NCBI RefSeq assembly: GCF_003855095.1
Contig: NZ_CP033972.1
Location: forward strand, 4,526,001 to 4,590,000
From: Gordonia insulae
GTDB taxonomy: Bacteria > Actinomycetota > Actinomycetes > Mycobacteriales > Mycobacteriaceae
Length of the DNA: 64,000 bases
Direction: 5' to 3'
Made by a program: the position numbers and the translations under genes. The stretch's first letter is position 1. Each line of letters starts with the position of its first letter. Under the pieces are notes generated by a model. It did not search any database. It was given only the letters and a program-made list of their open reading frames with translations, and was not told where the DNA came from. Shown here one piece after another: positions 16,369 to 24,761 of this stretch.

Positions 16369-17901
16369 ATGAGACTGGTCGAGTACCTGGACAAGGGCGC
16401 GTCGCTGGGACCGGATCGTCCTTGTCTCACCATGAACAGTGAGACAAGGAGCTATCGCGCCGTGCGCGACGCGTCGGTCGACATCGCGAGTGCGCTGCAG
16501 GGTTGCGGCGTGGAGGCGGGTGATCGGGTCGCCGTGCTGTCGGCGAACGATCCCCTCGCGCTGACATGTGTGTTCGGGATATCGCGGGCCGGCGCTGTCT
16601 GGTGTCCGGTGAATCCGCGGAACGAGGCGGTGGAGAATCGGCAGCTCTTCGAACTGTTCGGCTGTCGATTTCTGTTCTTCCAGAGCAAGTTCGCCGATCT
16701 CGTCGACCGCATCCGCGACGATCTGCCGCATCTGACCGAACTGGTGTGCCTCGACGGTGACGTCGACTGGGCCACGGCATTCGACGAGTGGCTGTCGGCC
16801 AACCGCGGCTCCCTCGACGAGAGCCGGCGGCCGCCCGACGGTCTGTGCATGCTTGCGGGGACGGGCGGCACCACGGGCAAGCCGAAAGGCGTGCGTCTCA
16901 CCGAGACCAACATGATGACGTCGACGGCGTCAGCACTCATGAGTTACCCCTTCGGTGAGCGGCCCCGCTATCTGGCGCTGGCCCCGCTCACACACTCCGC
17001 GGGCGTACTGACCTTCCCGATCCTGAGCCTGGGTGGTGAGGTGGTCATCATGCCCGCCCCGGACCTGGCGGAGTTCTTGCGGCTCATCGAGGTTCGGCAG
17101 ATCACGCACGCTTTCCTGCCACCCACGGTGATCTATGGCCTGCTCGACCACCCCGACCTCGACGTCACCGACCTGTCGTCGCTGCGGTGCCTCTGGTACG
17201 GGGCGGCGCCGATGTCGCCGGTGCGGCTGGAGGAGGCGTTGACCCGGATCGGCCCGGTGCTCGGTCAGTTGTTCGGACAGACCGAGGCGCCCAACATGAT
17301 CGCCACGCTGGCTCCCGCCGACCATTTCCGCGCCGACGGCAGTGTGGCCACCGAACGGCTGTCCTCGGCCGGTCGGGCGACTCCACTCACCTCGGTGGCG
17401 ATCATGGCCGAGGACGGTTCGTTCCCGCCGACCGGCGAACGCGGGGAGATCGTCGTCCGCGGGCCGTTGGTGATGCCCGGCTATCACGAGAATCCCGAGG
17501 CGACTGCGGAGGTCAGCAGGTTCGGCTGGCATCACACCGGTGACATCGGCTACCTCGACGACGACGGATTCCTGTTCGTCGTGGACCGGGCGAAGGACAT
17601 GATCATCACCGGTGGGTTCAACGTCTACTCCGCGGAGGTCGAGCAGGCGCTGTACGCGCACCCGGCGGTCAAGGATGCCGCGGTGGTCGGTCTGCCCGAC
17701 GACAAGTGGGGTGAACGGGTGACCGCCGTCGTGCAGTTGCGGTCCGGGCGGAGCGCCGGCGGCGACGATCTGATCGCTTTCGTCAAAGAGCGGCTGGGCA
17801 GCGTGAAAACACCGAAGCAGGTGGAGATCTGGACCGATCTGCCCCGATCCAAGGTGGGAAAGATCCTCAAGACCGACATCAGGACGACCTTGAACCAGTG
17901 A
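16369..17901 (+). CDS. Acyl-CoA synthetase (class I adenylate-forming, FadD-type)
   Basis: A 510-aa ANL-superfamily ligase that activates a carboxylic acid with ATP and then forms a CoA thioester. The P-loop-like T-G-G-T-T-G-K-P-K-G lies at 165-174, the Y-L-D-D-D-G-F hinge region and R-A-K-D-M-I-I-T-G-G-F-N near 390-410, and the catalytic Lys in S-K-V-G-K-I-L-K near the C-terminus. It follows the saccharopine-dehydrogenase-like gene by 18 bases in the TetR-controlled operon. The acid is unknown; medium-chain, aromatic or sterol side-chain acids are all possible. Confidence 0.88.
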   Translation: MRLVEYLDKGASLGPDRPCLTMNSETRSYRAVRDASVDIASALQGCGVEAGDRVAVLSANDPLALTCVFGISRAGAVWCPVNPRNEAVENRQLFELFGCRFLFFQSKFADLVDRIRDDLPHLTELVCLDGDVDWATAFDEWLSANRGSLDESRRPPDGLCMLAGTGGTTGKPKGVRLTETNMMTSTASALMSYPFGERPRYLALAPLTHSAGVLTFPILSLGGEVVIMPAPDLAEFLRLIEVRQITHAFLPPTVIYGLLDHPDLDVTDLSSLRCLWYGAAPMSPVRLEEALTRIGPVLGQLFGQTEAPNMIATLAPADHFRADGSVATERLSSAGRATPLTSVAIMAEDGSFPPTGERGEIVVRGPLVMPGYHENPEATAEVSRFGWHHTGDIGYLDDDGFLFVVDRAKDMIITGGFNVYSAEVEQALYAHPAVKDAAVVGLPDDKWGERVTAVVQLRSGRSAGGDDLIAFVKERLGSVKTPKQVEIWTDLPRSKVGKILKTDIRTTLNQ

Positions 17902-17928
17902 TCTCGATACGCCCTCCGCTATCGCTCC

Positions 17929-18073
17929 GGGCTACTCGATCAGCGGTGGGCGGCCTCCGGGCTACTCGATCAGCGGTGGGCGGCCTCCGGGCTACTCGAT
18001 CAGCGGTGGGCGGCCTCCGGGCCACTCGATCAGCGGTGGGCGGCCTCCGGGCCACTCAATCAGCGGTGGGCGG
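17929..18073. repeat. 30-bp tandem repeat, four full units and one partial
   Basis: Unit GGGCTACTCGATCAGCGGTG plus GGCGGCCTCC, starting at 17929, 17959, 17989, 18019 and 18049. Units 4 and 5 change CTACTC to CCACTC, and the last is cut short. A half element (ATCTCGATACGCCCTCCG) at 17902 precedes it. The block appears to be an expansion of one end of the dispersed intergenic repeat seen elsewhere in the window. Confidence 0.85.
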
Positions 18074-18086
18074 TGGGGCCGGTGGC

Positions 18087-18224
18087 TCAGTCCCCGCAGG
18101 GCTCCGCGGTGAGGTCGTCGATTCCGTTGCCCATGCACGCGGCGGTGGCCGGGCCCGAGCCGGCCAGTCCGATGCCGGCGACAGCGGCGCACGCGGCGAG
18201 CAAGGCCAAGATTCTTCTTCTCAT
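18087..18224 (-). CDS. Small secreted protein, unknown function
   Basis: A 45-aa precursor. Basic start M-R-R-R, hydrophobic core L-A-L-L-A-A-C-A-A-V-A-G-I-G-L-A and a likely signal-peptidase site after A-T-A-A, leaving a mature peptide of about 16 residues with two cysteines (C30 and C43) and several acidic residues. AGGGAG precedes the ATG. Longer in-frame starts lack both a ribosome site and sense. The two cysteines may form a disulfide. It lies between the tandem repeat and the GH15 gene. Confidence 0.55.
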   Translation of the reverse strand: MRRRILALLAACAAVAGIGLAGSGPATAACMGNGIDDLTAEPCGD

Positions 18225-18410
18225 CGGTCGTGTCTCCCTTGGGAATTCACCGAACTGTGTGGCTGCGTGGCGCCACCCTCCGACCCGGGCGGTGGTCGCC
18301 CGGTGAAGCCTCGCTGCGTCCATCCTCGCGCGGCAGACCGGGCAGCGCAATAGTCGGCGCGAGGGAAGGTGGTGTCACAACGGTCATCGACGACCTCGCC
18401 GGGTGGCCGA

Positions 18411-20192
18411 TCAGTCCTTCGCCGAATGCGCTGCCAGGGCGTCGGCGGCCCGCACGAACGCGAGGTGCGAGAAGGCCTGCGGCGTGTTGCCGGCCTGCCG
18501 GCCGGTGTCGACGTCGTACTCCTCGGAGAACAGGCCGACGTCATTGGCCGTCGCGCAGGCACGCTCCATGAGTGCGGCCGCGTCGTCGTGGCGACCGCTC
18601 ATCGCGTACTGCGTGACCAGCCAGAATGTGCACGCCAGGAACGGGTGCTCGCCGCCGGCGAGGCCGTCAACACCCGAACCGGTGCGGTAGCGCCGCACCA
18701 GCCCGCCGTGCATCAGGTTCTGCTCGATCGCGGTGACGGTGGCGAGCATCCGCGGATCGTCGAAGGCGCAGAACCCGACCTGCGGCAGCACCAACAACGA
18801 TGCGTCGACCTCGTCGGTCCCGGCGAACTGCACGAACCGGCCGGTGACCGGATCGACCCCGTCGCTGTCGATCTCGGCCCGAACACGGTCGCGCAGCTCA
18901 CGCCAGTGATCGGGTGAACCGTCGAGCCCGTACAGCTCGGTTGCGCGGACCCCGCGATCGAACGCGGCCCAGATCATCGCGCGTGAGTGGGTGAACATGT
19001 GTGGCTCGCCACGCATCTCCCAGATCCCGTTGTCGGGCCGTTCCAGATTCGCCTCGACCTGTTCGAGCAGGGCCTTCTGCAGTGACCACGACATCGGCAT
19101 CTCGGTGAGTCCGGCCGCCCGGGCCGACTCGAGACCGCAAAGCACCTCGCCGATGACATCGCCCTGATACTGATGCACCGCACCGTTTCCGATGCGGACC
19201 GGCGCAGAGTTCTGATAGCCGGGCAGGTGCGGCAACTCGCGCTCGGCGAGGTCGCGCTCGCCGGCGATGCCGTACATGATCTGCAGTTCCCGGGTGTTCC
19301 CCGCGATCGCGCGCAGCAGCCACATCCGCCAGTGCTCGGCGACGTGGAGAAATCCGTGGCGGGTCAGCGCCTCCAGGGTGAGCGACGCATCTCGCAGCCA
19401 CACATAGCGGTAGTCCCAGTTCCGAGCGCCGCCGAACTGTTCGGGCAGTGACGTCGTCGCGGCCGCGACGATGCCACCGGTGTCGAGATTGCTCAACGCG
19501 CGCAACGTGATCAGCGAGCGAACCATCTGCTGGTGATGTGGGCCGGCGTGCTCGATGCGACGCGACCATCCGATCCACCAGCCGACCGTGTGGTCGAGGG
19601 CGGCGTCGACGTCGAGCGGTTCCGGTTCCGGTCGGTGCGAGTGATACCAGGTGAGTGTGAGGTCGACGGTGACGTCGGGTTCGACGGTGAAGAACCCGCG
19701 ATGCACGTGACCGTCGGGGTGCAGCGCGACGCCGCGCACCACCACCGCGTCCGGTCCGGCGATGGCTCGCAACGCGGGACCGTCGGAGTCGCCGACCTGT
19801 AGCACCCACGGCACCGCTCGCGCGTAGTCGAAGCGCATCCGCAGGTCGGTCTGGAACTCGACGTGTCCGGACACCCCGACCACCCGGCGAACCAGGTCGA
19901 CCCGCCCGCCGTCGAGTGGCATGAACTCGTGGACCTCGGCGACCCCGGTGCCGGTCTCCCAGCGGGTGACGAGGACGAGGGTGTCGCCCGAGTATCGACG
20001 ACTGCATTGCGCCGTACCGTCCCGCGGTGCCAACGTCCAGCATCCGTGTTCTTCGTCGCCGAGCAACGCGGCGAAGATCGACGGCGAGTCGTAGCGGGGC
20101 ACACAGAACCAGTCGATCTCGCCGCGGCGGGATATAAGTGCCGCGGTCCGACAGTCGCCGACCAGTGCGTAGTCCTCGATGTTGGCGCGCAT
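18411..20192 (-). CDS. Glycoside hydrolase family 15 protein (trehalase/glucoamylase-like)
   Basis: A 593-aa GH15 enzyme with the trehalase-like N-terminal domain: M-R-A-N-I-E-D-Y-A-L-V-G-D at the start and W-F-C-V-P-R-Y-D-S-P-S-I-F near residue 30. The (alpha/alpha)6 catalytic domain contains N-W-D-Y-R-Y-V-W-L-R-D-A-S-L-T. In mycobacteria a GH15 protein of this build is a trehalase, so trehalose hydrolysis is the first guess; glucoamylase action cannot be excluded. No signal peptide, so cytosolic. It is divergent from zwf, which would route the released glucose (after phosphorylation) into the pentose phosphate path. Confidence 0.85.
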   Translation of the reverse strand: MRANIEDYALVGDCRTAALISRRGEIDWFCVPRYDSPSIFAALLGDEEHGCWTLAPRDGTAQCSRRYSGDTLVLVTRWETGTGVAEVHEFMPLDGGRVDLVRRVVGVSGHVEFQTDLRMRFDYARAVPWVLQVGDSDGPALRAIAGPDAVVVRGVALHPDGHVHRGFFTVEPDVTVDLTLTWYHSHRPEPEPLDVDAALDHTVGWWIGWSRRIEHAGPHHQQMVRSLITLRALSNLDTGGIVAAATTSLPEQFGGARNWDYRYVWLRDASLTLEALTRHGFLHVAEHWRMWLLRAIAGNTRELQIMYGIAGERDLAERELPHLPGYQNSAPVRIGNGAVHQYQGDVIGEVLCGLESARAAGLTEMPMSWSLQKALLEQVEANLERPDNGIWEMRGEPHMFTHSRAMIWAAFDRGVRATELYGLDGSPDHWRELRDRVRAEIDSDGVDPVTGRFVQFAGTDEVDASLLVLPQVGFCAFDDPRMLATVTAIEQNLMHGGLVRRYRTGSGVDGLAGGEHPFLACTFWLVTQYAMSGRHDDAAALMERACATANDVGLFSEEYDVDTGRQAGNTPQAFSHLAFVRAADALAAHSAKD

Positions 20193-20270
20193 ACCTCGAT
20201 TCTCACCCACGCGGGCATCGTGTATCGGCGAGTTCGGCCCAGCGCGGTTTGTCACGGGTTACCGTCGGGC

Positions 20271-21647
20271 ATGGCCGAGACGACTCTGTTCATCCTCGGC
20301 GCGACGGGCGATCTCACGTCGCGCCTGCTCCTTCCGGCGCTCGAACAACTGCTGGCGTTGGACCCGGATCGCGACGTCCGGCTCGTCGGCGTCGGCCGAC
20401 GGGCGGTATCCGACGACGATTGGCGCGCCCGGGTGCGTGATTCGTTCGACGCCGACCCGGCGCCCGGCGCACAGCGACTGGCCGAGCAGACGACGTACCT
20501 GCAGGCCGACATCTCCTCGCCCGACGGTATCCGCACGATCCTGGCCGCCACCGAGGGTCGGCCGGTGCTGTATTTCGCGGTACCGCCGGCGATCGCGCAG
20601 CAGGCGTGTGACGCGATGACCGGGATCGATCTGCCGAAGGGCACGATCCTGGCACTGGAGAAGCCGTTCGGCACCGATCAGGCGAGTGCGCACGCGTTCA
20701 ACGAGAAGCTCGCCGCGCTGCTCCCGGAGAACCAGATCTTCCGCGTTGATCACTTCCTCGGTCAGTCGATCCTGTTGGACCTCATCGGCGTTCGATTCGC
20801 CAACCGGGTGTTCGAGCCGGTCTGGTCGGCCGAGCACATCGAGTCGGTGGTCATCCGATACGACGAGACGCTCGGCCTGGAGGGCCGCGCCGGCTACTAC
20901 GACAACGCCGGTGCCCTCACCGACATGCTGCAGAGTCACCTGCTGGAGTTGCTGTCGGTGGTGGCGATGGACCCGCCGGCATCGCTGGGGGAGCGGGATC
21001 TGCGCGACGCGACCGCGGCGACGCTACGCGCCACCCGCGTGTGGGGCGACGACCCGCTCACCGCGTCGAGGCGTGCCCGCTACACGGCGGGAGAGGTGGG
21101 GGGACACCGACTTCCGTCCTACGCCGACGAGGACGGGGTCGACCCGTCGCGTCAGACCGAGACGCTCGCCGAGGCCACGTTCGAGGTGCGGACCGCTCGC
21201 TGGGAGGGTGTGCCGTTCACCCTGCGCTCCGGTAAGGCCATCGAGCCGGCGGTCCGCGAGATCGCCCTCACCTTTCGGCCGGTGCGACATCTGCCGGACC
21301 AGTTCCGTGGTGACACCGGACCCAACGTCATGCACTTCAAGTTCGGGCCGGACACGATGTCGCTGCAGGTCAACGTGCACGACGGCACCCACCCGTTCGA
21401 CCTGCGTGGTGCAACCCTCGACGCCGACCTCGGCCAGGGGTCGGTGCACGCCTACGCCGAGGTGCTGTCCGGCATCCTCGACGGCGACGCCACCTTGGCG
21501 GTTCGTGGCGACTCCGCCGAACAGTGCTGGCGCATCGTCGCACCCATCATCGAGGCGTGGAAGTCCGACCAGGTGCCGCTCGACGAGTACCCGGCCGGGT
21601 CGAGTGGACCGTCGGGATGGCCGTCGCTGTCCACCATGACTGCATGA
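20271..21647 (+). CDS. zwf: Glucose-6-phosphate dehydrogenase (Zwf-type)
   Basis: A 458-aa G6PDH, shorter than the usual 480-515 aa. The N-terminal G-A-T-G-D-L-T at 10-16 binds NADP, E-K-P-F-G is at 130-134, and the active-site motif reads R-V-D-H-F-L-G-Q (158-165) where most enzymes have R-I-D-H-Y-L-G-K. The catalytic His is kept but the substrate-binding Lys is Gln, so this may be a divergent paralogue with altered substrate use. The ATG is set by the start of the Rossmann fold. Its stop overlaps the epoxide hydrolase start (ATGA). Confidence 0.82.
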   Translation: MAETTLFILGATGDLTSRLLLPALEQLLALDPDRDVRLVGVGRRAVSDDDWRARVRDSFDADPAPGAQRLAEQTTYLQADISSPDGIRTILAATEGRPVLYFAVPPAIAQQACDAMTGIDLPKGTILALEKPFGTDQASAHAFNEKLAALLPENQIFRVDHFLGQSILLDLIGVRFANRVFEPVWSAEHIESVVIRYDETLGLEGRAGYYDNAGALTDMLQSHLLELLSVVAMDPPASLGERDLRDATAATLRATRVWGDDPLTASRRARYTAGEVGGHRLPSYADEDGVDPSRQTETLAEATFEVRTARWEGVPFTLRSGKAIEPAVREIALTFRPVRHLPDQFRGDTGPNVMHFKFGPDTMSLQVNVHDGTHPFDLRGATLDADLGQGSVHAYAEVLSGILDGDATLAVRGDSAEQCWRIVAPIIEAWKSDQVPLDEYPAGSSGPSGWPSLSTMTA

Positions 21648-22816
21648 GCGACGGTCCGGTTCGACCCCAGCGGTTCAGCATCCGGACGGACCCGGGCGTC
21701 ATCGACGACCTGCGCGCCCGGCTACGGGCCACCCGATGGCCGGATGACACCGCGGCGGGCGGGTGGTCACTCGGAGCCGATGCCGATTACCTCCGAGAGC
21801 TCGTCGAGTACTGGGCGGATGAATTCGACTGGTGGAAAGAGGAAGCCGCCATCAACGCGCTTCCTCACCTGAAGGTGGACGTCGGGGGTGTCGGGGTTCA
21901 CGTCATCCACGCCCGCGCCACCGATCGATCCGGACCGGCCCTGCCGCTGTTGCTCAATCACGGCTGGCCGGACTCGTTCTGGCGCTACCTCAAGGTGATC
22001 CCGCTGCTCGCCGATCCTGGTGCGCACGGTGGCGACCCGGCCGATGCGTTCGATGTCGTCGTCCCGGACATGCCGGGGTTCGGCTATTCCGACCGCCCGC
22101 CGCACCCGCTGGACTCGATCGCCGTCGCGACGCTGTGGGCCGAACTGATGACTCAACTCGGATATGACCGGTTCGTCACCGCCGGTGGCGACATGGGCAG
22201 CCACGTCAGCCGTTATCTGGCACTCGACCACTCCGATCGTGTCGTCGCGGTCCACCGAATGGATGCCGGATTGCCCCGGTATTCGGGCGATCCGGCCGAC
22301 CTCACCGACGACGAGCGCGCCTGGATCGACGCCGGCGCGGTCTGGGGCCGGACCGAGGGTGCGTATGCGGCGATGCACAGCACGAAGCCGAACACGGCGG
22401 CGATCGGGCTCATCGACTCGCCCGCGGGACTCGCGGCGTGGATCGTCGAGAAACTGCGTGCGTGGAGCGACTGCGACGGTGACGTCGAGACCGCGTTCAC
22501 CAAAGACGAGATCCTCACGCTGCTCACGCAGTACTGGGTGACCGGGACCATCGGGTCGTCGATGCGCAGTTATCACGCGAACGCTGCGATACCTCTCGAG
22601 CAGTACGCGCGTCGGGTCGAGGTGCCCTCGGGATTCTCGTTGTTCCGTGGCGACGTACTGATGCCGCCGCGCGCGTGGCTCCACCGGACCGCCAATGTCG
22701 TCAGCGTGTCCGAGCCGGGGCGCGGTGGTCACTTCGCGCCGTTCGAACAGCCCGCGCTCTATGCGCAGGAACTCCGCGACTTCTTCCGGCCGTTCCGAGG
22801 CGCGCTCATCACCTGA
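21644..22816 (+). CDS. Epoxide hydrolase (microsomal-type, EHN domain)
   Basis: A 390-aa alpha/beta-hydrolase with the N-terminal EHN region of the microsomal/juvenile-hormone epoxide hydrolase family (F-S-I-R-T-D and W-P-D near the start, W-W-K-E near 63-66). The oxyanion-hole H-G-W-P is at 106-109; the nucleophile D183 is in G-G-D-M-G-S; the triad His is in G-G-H-F-A-P-F-E near residue 365. The start overlaps the zwf stop by 4 bases, so the two are translationally coupled. The link between G6PDH and an epoxide hydrolase is unusual; detoxification fed by NADPH is possible. Confidence 0.85.
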   Translation: MSDGPVRPQRFSIRTDPGVIDDLRARLRATRWPDDTAAGGWSLGADADYLRELVEYWADEFDWWKEEAAINALPHLKVDVGGVGVHVIHARATDRSGPALPLLLNHGWPDSFWRYLKVIPLLADPGAHGGDPADAFDVVVPDMPGFGYSDRPPHPLDSIAVATLWAELMTQLGYDRFVTAGGDMGSHVSRYLALDHSDRVVAVHRMDAGLPRYSGDPADLTDDERAWIDAGAVWGRTEGAYAAMHSTKPNTAAIGLIDSPAGLAAWIVEKLRAWSDCDGDVETAFTKDEILTLLTQYWVTGTIGSSMRSYHANAAIPLEQYARRVEVPSGFSLFRGDVLMPPRAWLHRTANVVSVSEPGRGGHFAPFEQPALYAQELRDFFRPFRGALIT

Positions 22817-22887
22817 TGACGCAGTGATCGGGCATCGAGCAGGAATCAAGAAGCGTGGACCGTCCGGGCGGGCCTAGCGTTGTCCGC

Positions 22888-23496
22888 ATGACATCAATCA
22901 CCAGCATCACCCTCGACGTTCCTGACATCTCAGCCGCAAGAATCTTCTACGACAAAGCATTCGGACTGGGTGACCAGATCAGGTTCCGGACCGCGCAGGC
23001 GCCCACCGTGGGCTTCCGTGGGTATGTCCTCTCCCTGGTCGTCGCCGATCCGGCCGTCGTCGACTCCCTGGTCCACCCGGCTCTCGATGCCGGTGCGACC
23101 GAGCTCAAGCCCGTCAAGAAGTCGTTCTGGGGCTACGGCGGAGTCGTCGCGGCACCTGACGGCAGCATCTGGAAAGTGGCGTCGTCGAGCAAGAAGGACA
23201 CCGGGGCTCCGGCCCGGCAGATCGACGACATCGTGTTTCTCATCGGCGCCGACGACGTCGCAGCGAGCAAGCAGTTCTATGTCGACCACGGCCTCGCGGT
23301 CGCCAAGAGCTTCGGCCGCAAGTATGTCGAGTTCGAAGGTGCGCCGGGCTCGGTGAAGCTGGCGCTCTATGGTCGACGTGCGGCCGCCAAGGATGCCGGC
23401 GTCGACGCCGACGGCAGCGGATCGCACCGCCTCACCGTCGGCAGCAGCGCGGGCGCGTTCACCGACCCGGATGGGTTCGAGTGGGAAGCGGAGTAG
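22888..23496 (+). CDS. Two-domain VOC (glyoxalase/bleomycin resistance-like) protein
   Basis: A 202-aa protein with two beta-alpha-beta-beta-beta modules: one at about 5-105 (L-D-V-P-D-I-S-A-A-R-I-F-Y) and a second at about 120-200 (D-D-V-A-A-S-K-Q-F-Y-V-D-H-G). Each ends in a D-P-D-G or A-P-D-G type turn with W-x-x-A/E, standard in the VOC superfamily. Metal ligands are not obvious, so it may be a binding protein. It follows the epoxide hydrolase by 71 bases and may be cotranscribed. Confidence 0.78.
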   Translation: MTSITSITLDVPDISAARIFYDKAFGLGDQIRFRTAQAPTVGFRGYVLSLVVADPAVVDSLVHPALDAGATELKPVKKSFWGYGGVVAAPDGSIWKVASSSKKDTGAPARQIDDIVFLIGADDVAASKQFYVDHGLAVAKSFGRKYVEFEGAPGSVKLALYGRRAAAKDAGVDADGSGSHRLTVGSSAGAFTDPDGFEWEAE

Positions 23497-23553
23497 CGGG
23501 ACTGAGGTGGTCGGTTCGACACGCGTCCGTGCCGCACGTCGGGCAAAGGGCCG

Positions 23554-23787
23554 CTAGGTGACGCGCTTCAACCAGAGTCGTTGCCGCGCCACGTGGCGGA
23601 GCCGGTGGATCTGCGCGGGATCGAGGTCCCGCGCAGACTCGTCGAGGATGTCGAGCACCTGCCGGAAGAACTCGCGGTCGGTCATGCCGAATCGTTCCCT
23701 GATCTCGGCGGGCGGCCCACCGCCGTAGCGGGCCCAGCGGGTCGCGAAGTCGAGCACCTCGGATTCGGTGGTCGCGATGACGGTCAT
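23554..23787 (-). CDS. DUF3263 protein
   Basis: A 77-aa protein fitting the DUF3263 pattern: V-L-D-F-A-T-R-W-A-R-Y-G-G, then I-R-E-R-F-G-M-T-D-R-E-F-F-R-Q-V-L. The family is small, widespread in Actinobacteria and possibly DNA-binding by its helical make-up, but no function is established. The ATG overlaps the stop of the 55-aa gene (ATGA at 23784-23787), so the two are translationally coupled. A SigF-like promoter motif precedes the pair. Confidence 0.75.
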   Translation of the reverse strand: MTVIATTESEVLDFATRWARYGGGPPAEIRERFGMTDREFFRQVLDILDESARDLDPAQIHRLRHVARQRLWLKRVT

Positions 23788-23951
23788 GCAGCTCCTGGCA
23801 CATCGGGCGGGGTGTCGGCGGCGATCTCGGGGTCGTACAGCCCTGCCGTCGGATCGTCGTCACCGGACATCACGGTGCTCCACCAATCGTCGAGCGGGGA
23901 TGGGTCGGGCCACACCACCGAGGGCGGACTGTCGGCGTCACGCGCAGTCAC
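23784..23951 (-). CDS. Small acidic protein upstream of DUF3263
   Basis: A 55-codon frame from GTG 23951, with GGAGGT seven bases before it. The product begins V-T-A-R-D-A-D-S-P-P-S-V-V-W-P-D and is rich in D, P and W, with D-D-W-W near the middle and no hydrophobic segment. It overlaps the DUF3263 start by 4 bases. The strong ribosome site, coupling and nearby SigF-like promoter together support a real gene. I do not recognise a family. Confidence 0.6.
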   Translation of the reverse strand: MTARDADSPPSVVWPDPSPLDDWWSTVMSGDDDPTAGLYDPEIAADTPPDVPGAA

Positions 23952-23981
23952 GATGATGACCTCCTTCGCTCACCGTCGGAC

Positions 23982-24006
23982 TGCCCGTGTTTCGAGTCGC
24001 CTAAAC
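23982..24006 (-). promoter_or_regulatory. Candidate SigF-type promoter (GTTT-N16-GGGCA)
   Basis: Minus-strand GTTT (24006-24003), 16 bases, GGGCA (23986-23982). A transcript would begin near 23975 and have a leader of about 24 bases that includes the GGAGGT of the 55-aa gene, which is an ideal geometry. Confidence 0.5.
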
Positions 24007-24141
24007 ATGTACACCCCGACCGGTCGCAACGGAACTGTTTTCTGCGATCGGATTCGGCGGTTCCGAAATGTGGCGCACAGACGCGCGTCATGACCTAACG
24101 TCGAGCCTCGAGGGGGGCGCCGACTCGAGCAAGGAAACGTG

Positions 24142-24675
24142 ATGCGCCGCAACATTCTCGTCCGGATCTCAGTCATTCTCGCCGCGTTCGCCGTGGTCGC
24201 CTTCACGGCGCCGGCGGTCGCCGATGCATCGCCGCCGCGACCCGGGGCGACACCCGTCGTCGGGGCCGCGAAGGGCGTGGGCTTCTCGGTCCAGGTGACC
24301 GGGCGTCAGATCAAGTACACGGTCACCGACGTGCCCAGGTCGTCGATCATCAGCCGAGGTTTCTGCAGTACCGCCGTCGTCGACGTCATCAAGGCCGCAC
24401 CCATCATCGGGCCGAGTCTCATCTCCCTGATCCAGGGTGGCCCCGTCGACGTCGTCAAACTGCTGACCGATCTCGCCGAAGCCGACGCGGTCACCGCGAG
24501 TCATCTGGCGAGATTCGCGACCAGCGCCGCCCCGAACACCGTGACCGGTACCTTTGACGACATCCCGAACGGCCTCTACGCGATCCTCACCGTGTGCAAT
24601 CTGGATCCGGACCTCTACGGTGTCACCGGTGCGTTCGTGCTCGGTGAGGGGCTGAACTACGGCTCATCGGCGTAA
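24142..24675 (+). CDS. Secreted protein, unknown function
   Basis: A 177-aa precursor with a clear signal peptide: M-R-R-N-I-L-V-R, hydrophobic core I-S-V-I-L-A-A-F-A-V-V-A-F, and a site near A-V-A-D-A. The mature part of about 145 residues has two cysteines (F-C-S-T and V-C-N-L) and many small residues. GGAAACGTG precedes the ATG; a GTG one codon earlier is also possible. No known domain recognised. It is probably a cell-envelope protein of the Mycobacteriales type. Confidence 0.65.
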   Translation: MRRNILVRISVILAAFAVVAFTAPAVADASPPRPGATPVVGAAKGVGFSVQVTGRQIKYTVTDVPRSSIISRGFCSTAVVDVIKAAPIIGPSLISLIQGGPVDVVKLLTDLAEADAVTASHLARFATSAAPNTVTGTFDDIPNGLYAILTVCNLDPDLYGVTGAFVLGEGLNYGSSA

Positions 24676-24761
24676 CCCGGTCCCCGCTCTGGGCGTCGGC
24701 CGATGAGATTCGACATCGTCGCGAGTCACACCATCACCATCGAATGCGTGAGGGGATCATC

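Noticed and set aside
17929..18073. Regular 30-bp repeats as a CRISPR array
   Set aside because: Units are head-to-tail with no spacers and no cas genes nearby.
20246..20272. GGTTT-N16-GGGCAT just before zwf
   Set aside because: It matches the SigF-like pattern exactly but the -10 touches the zwf ATG, so transcription would begin inside the gene and no later start codon fits the Rossmann fold.
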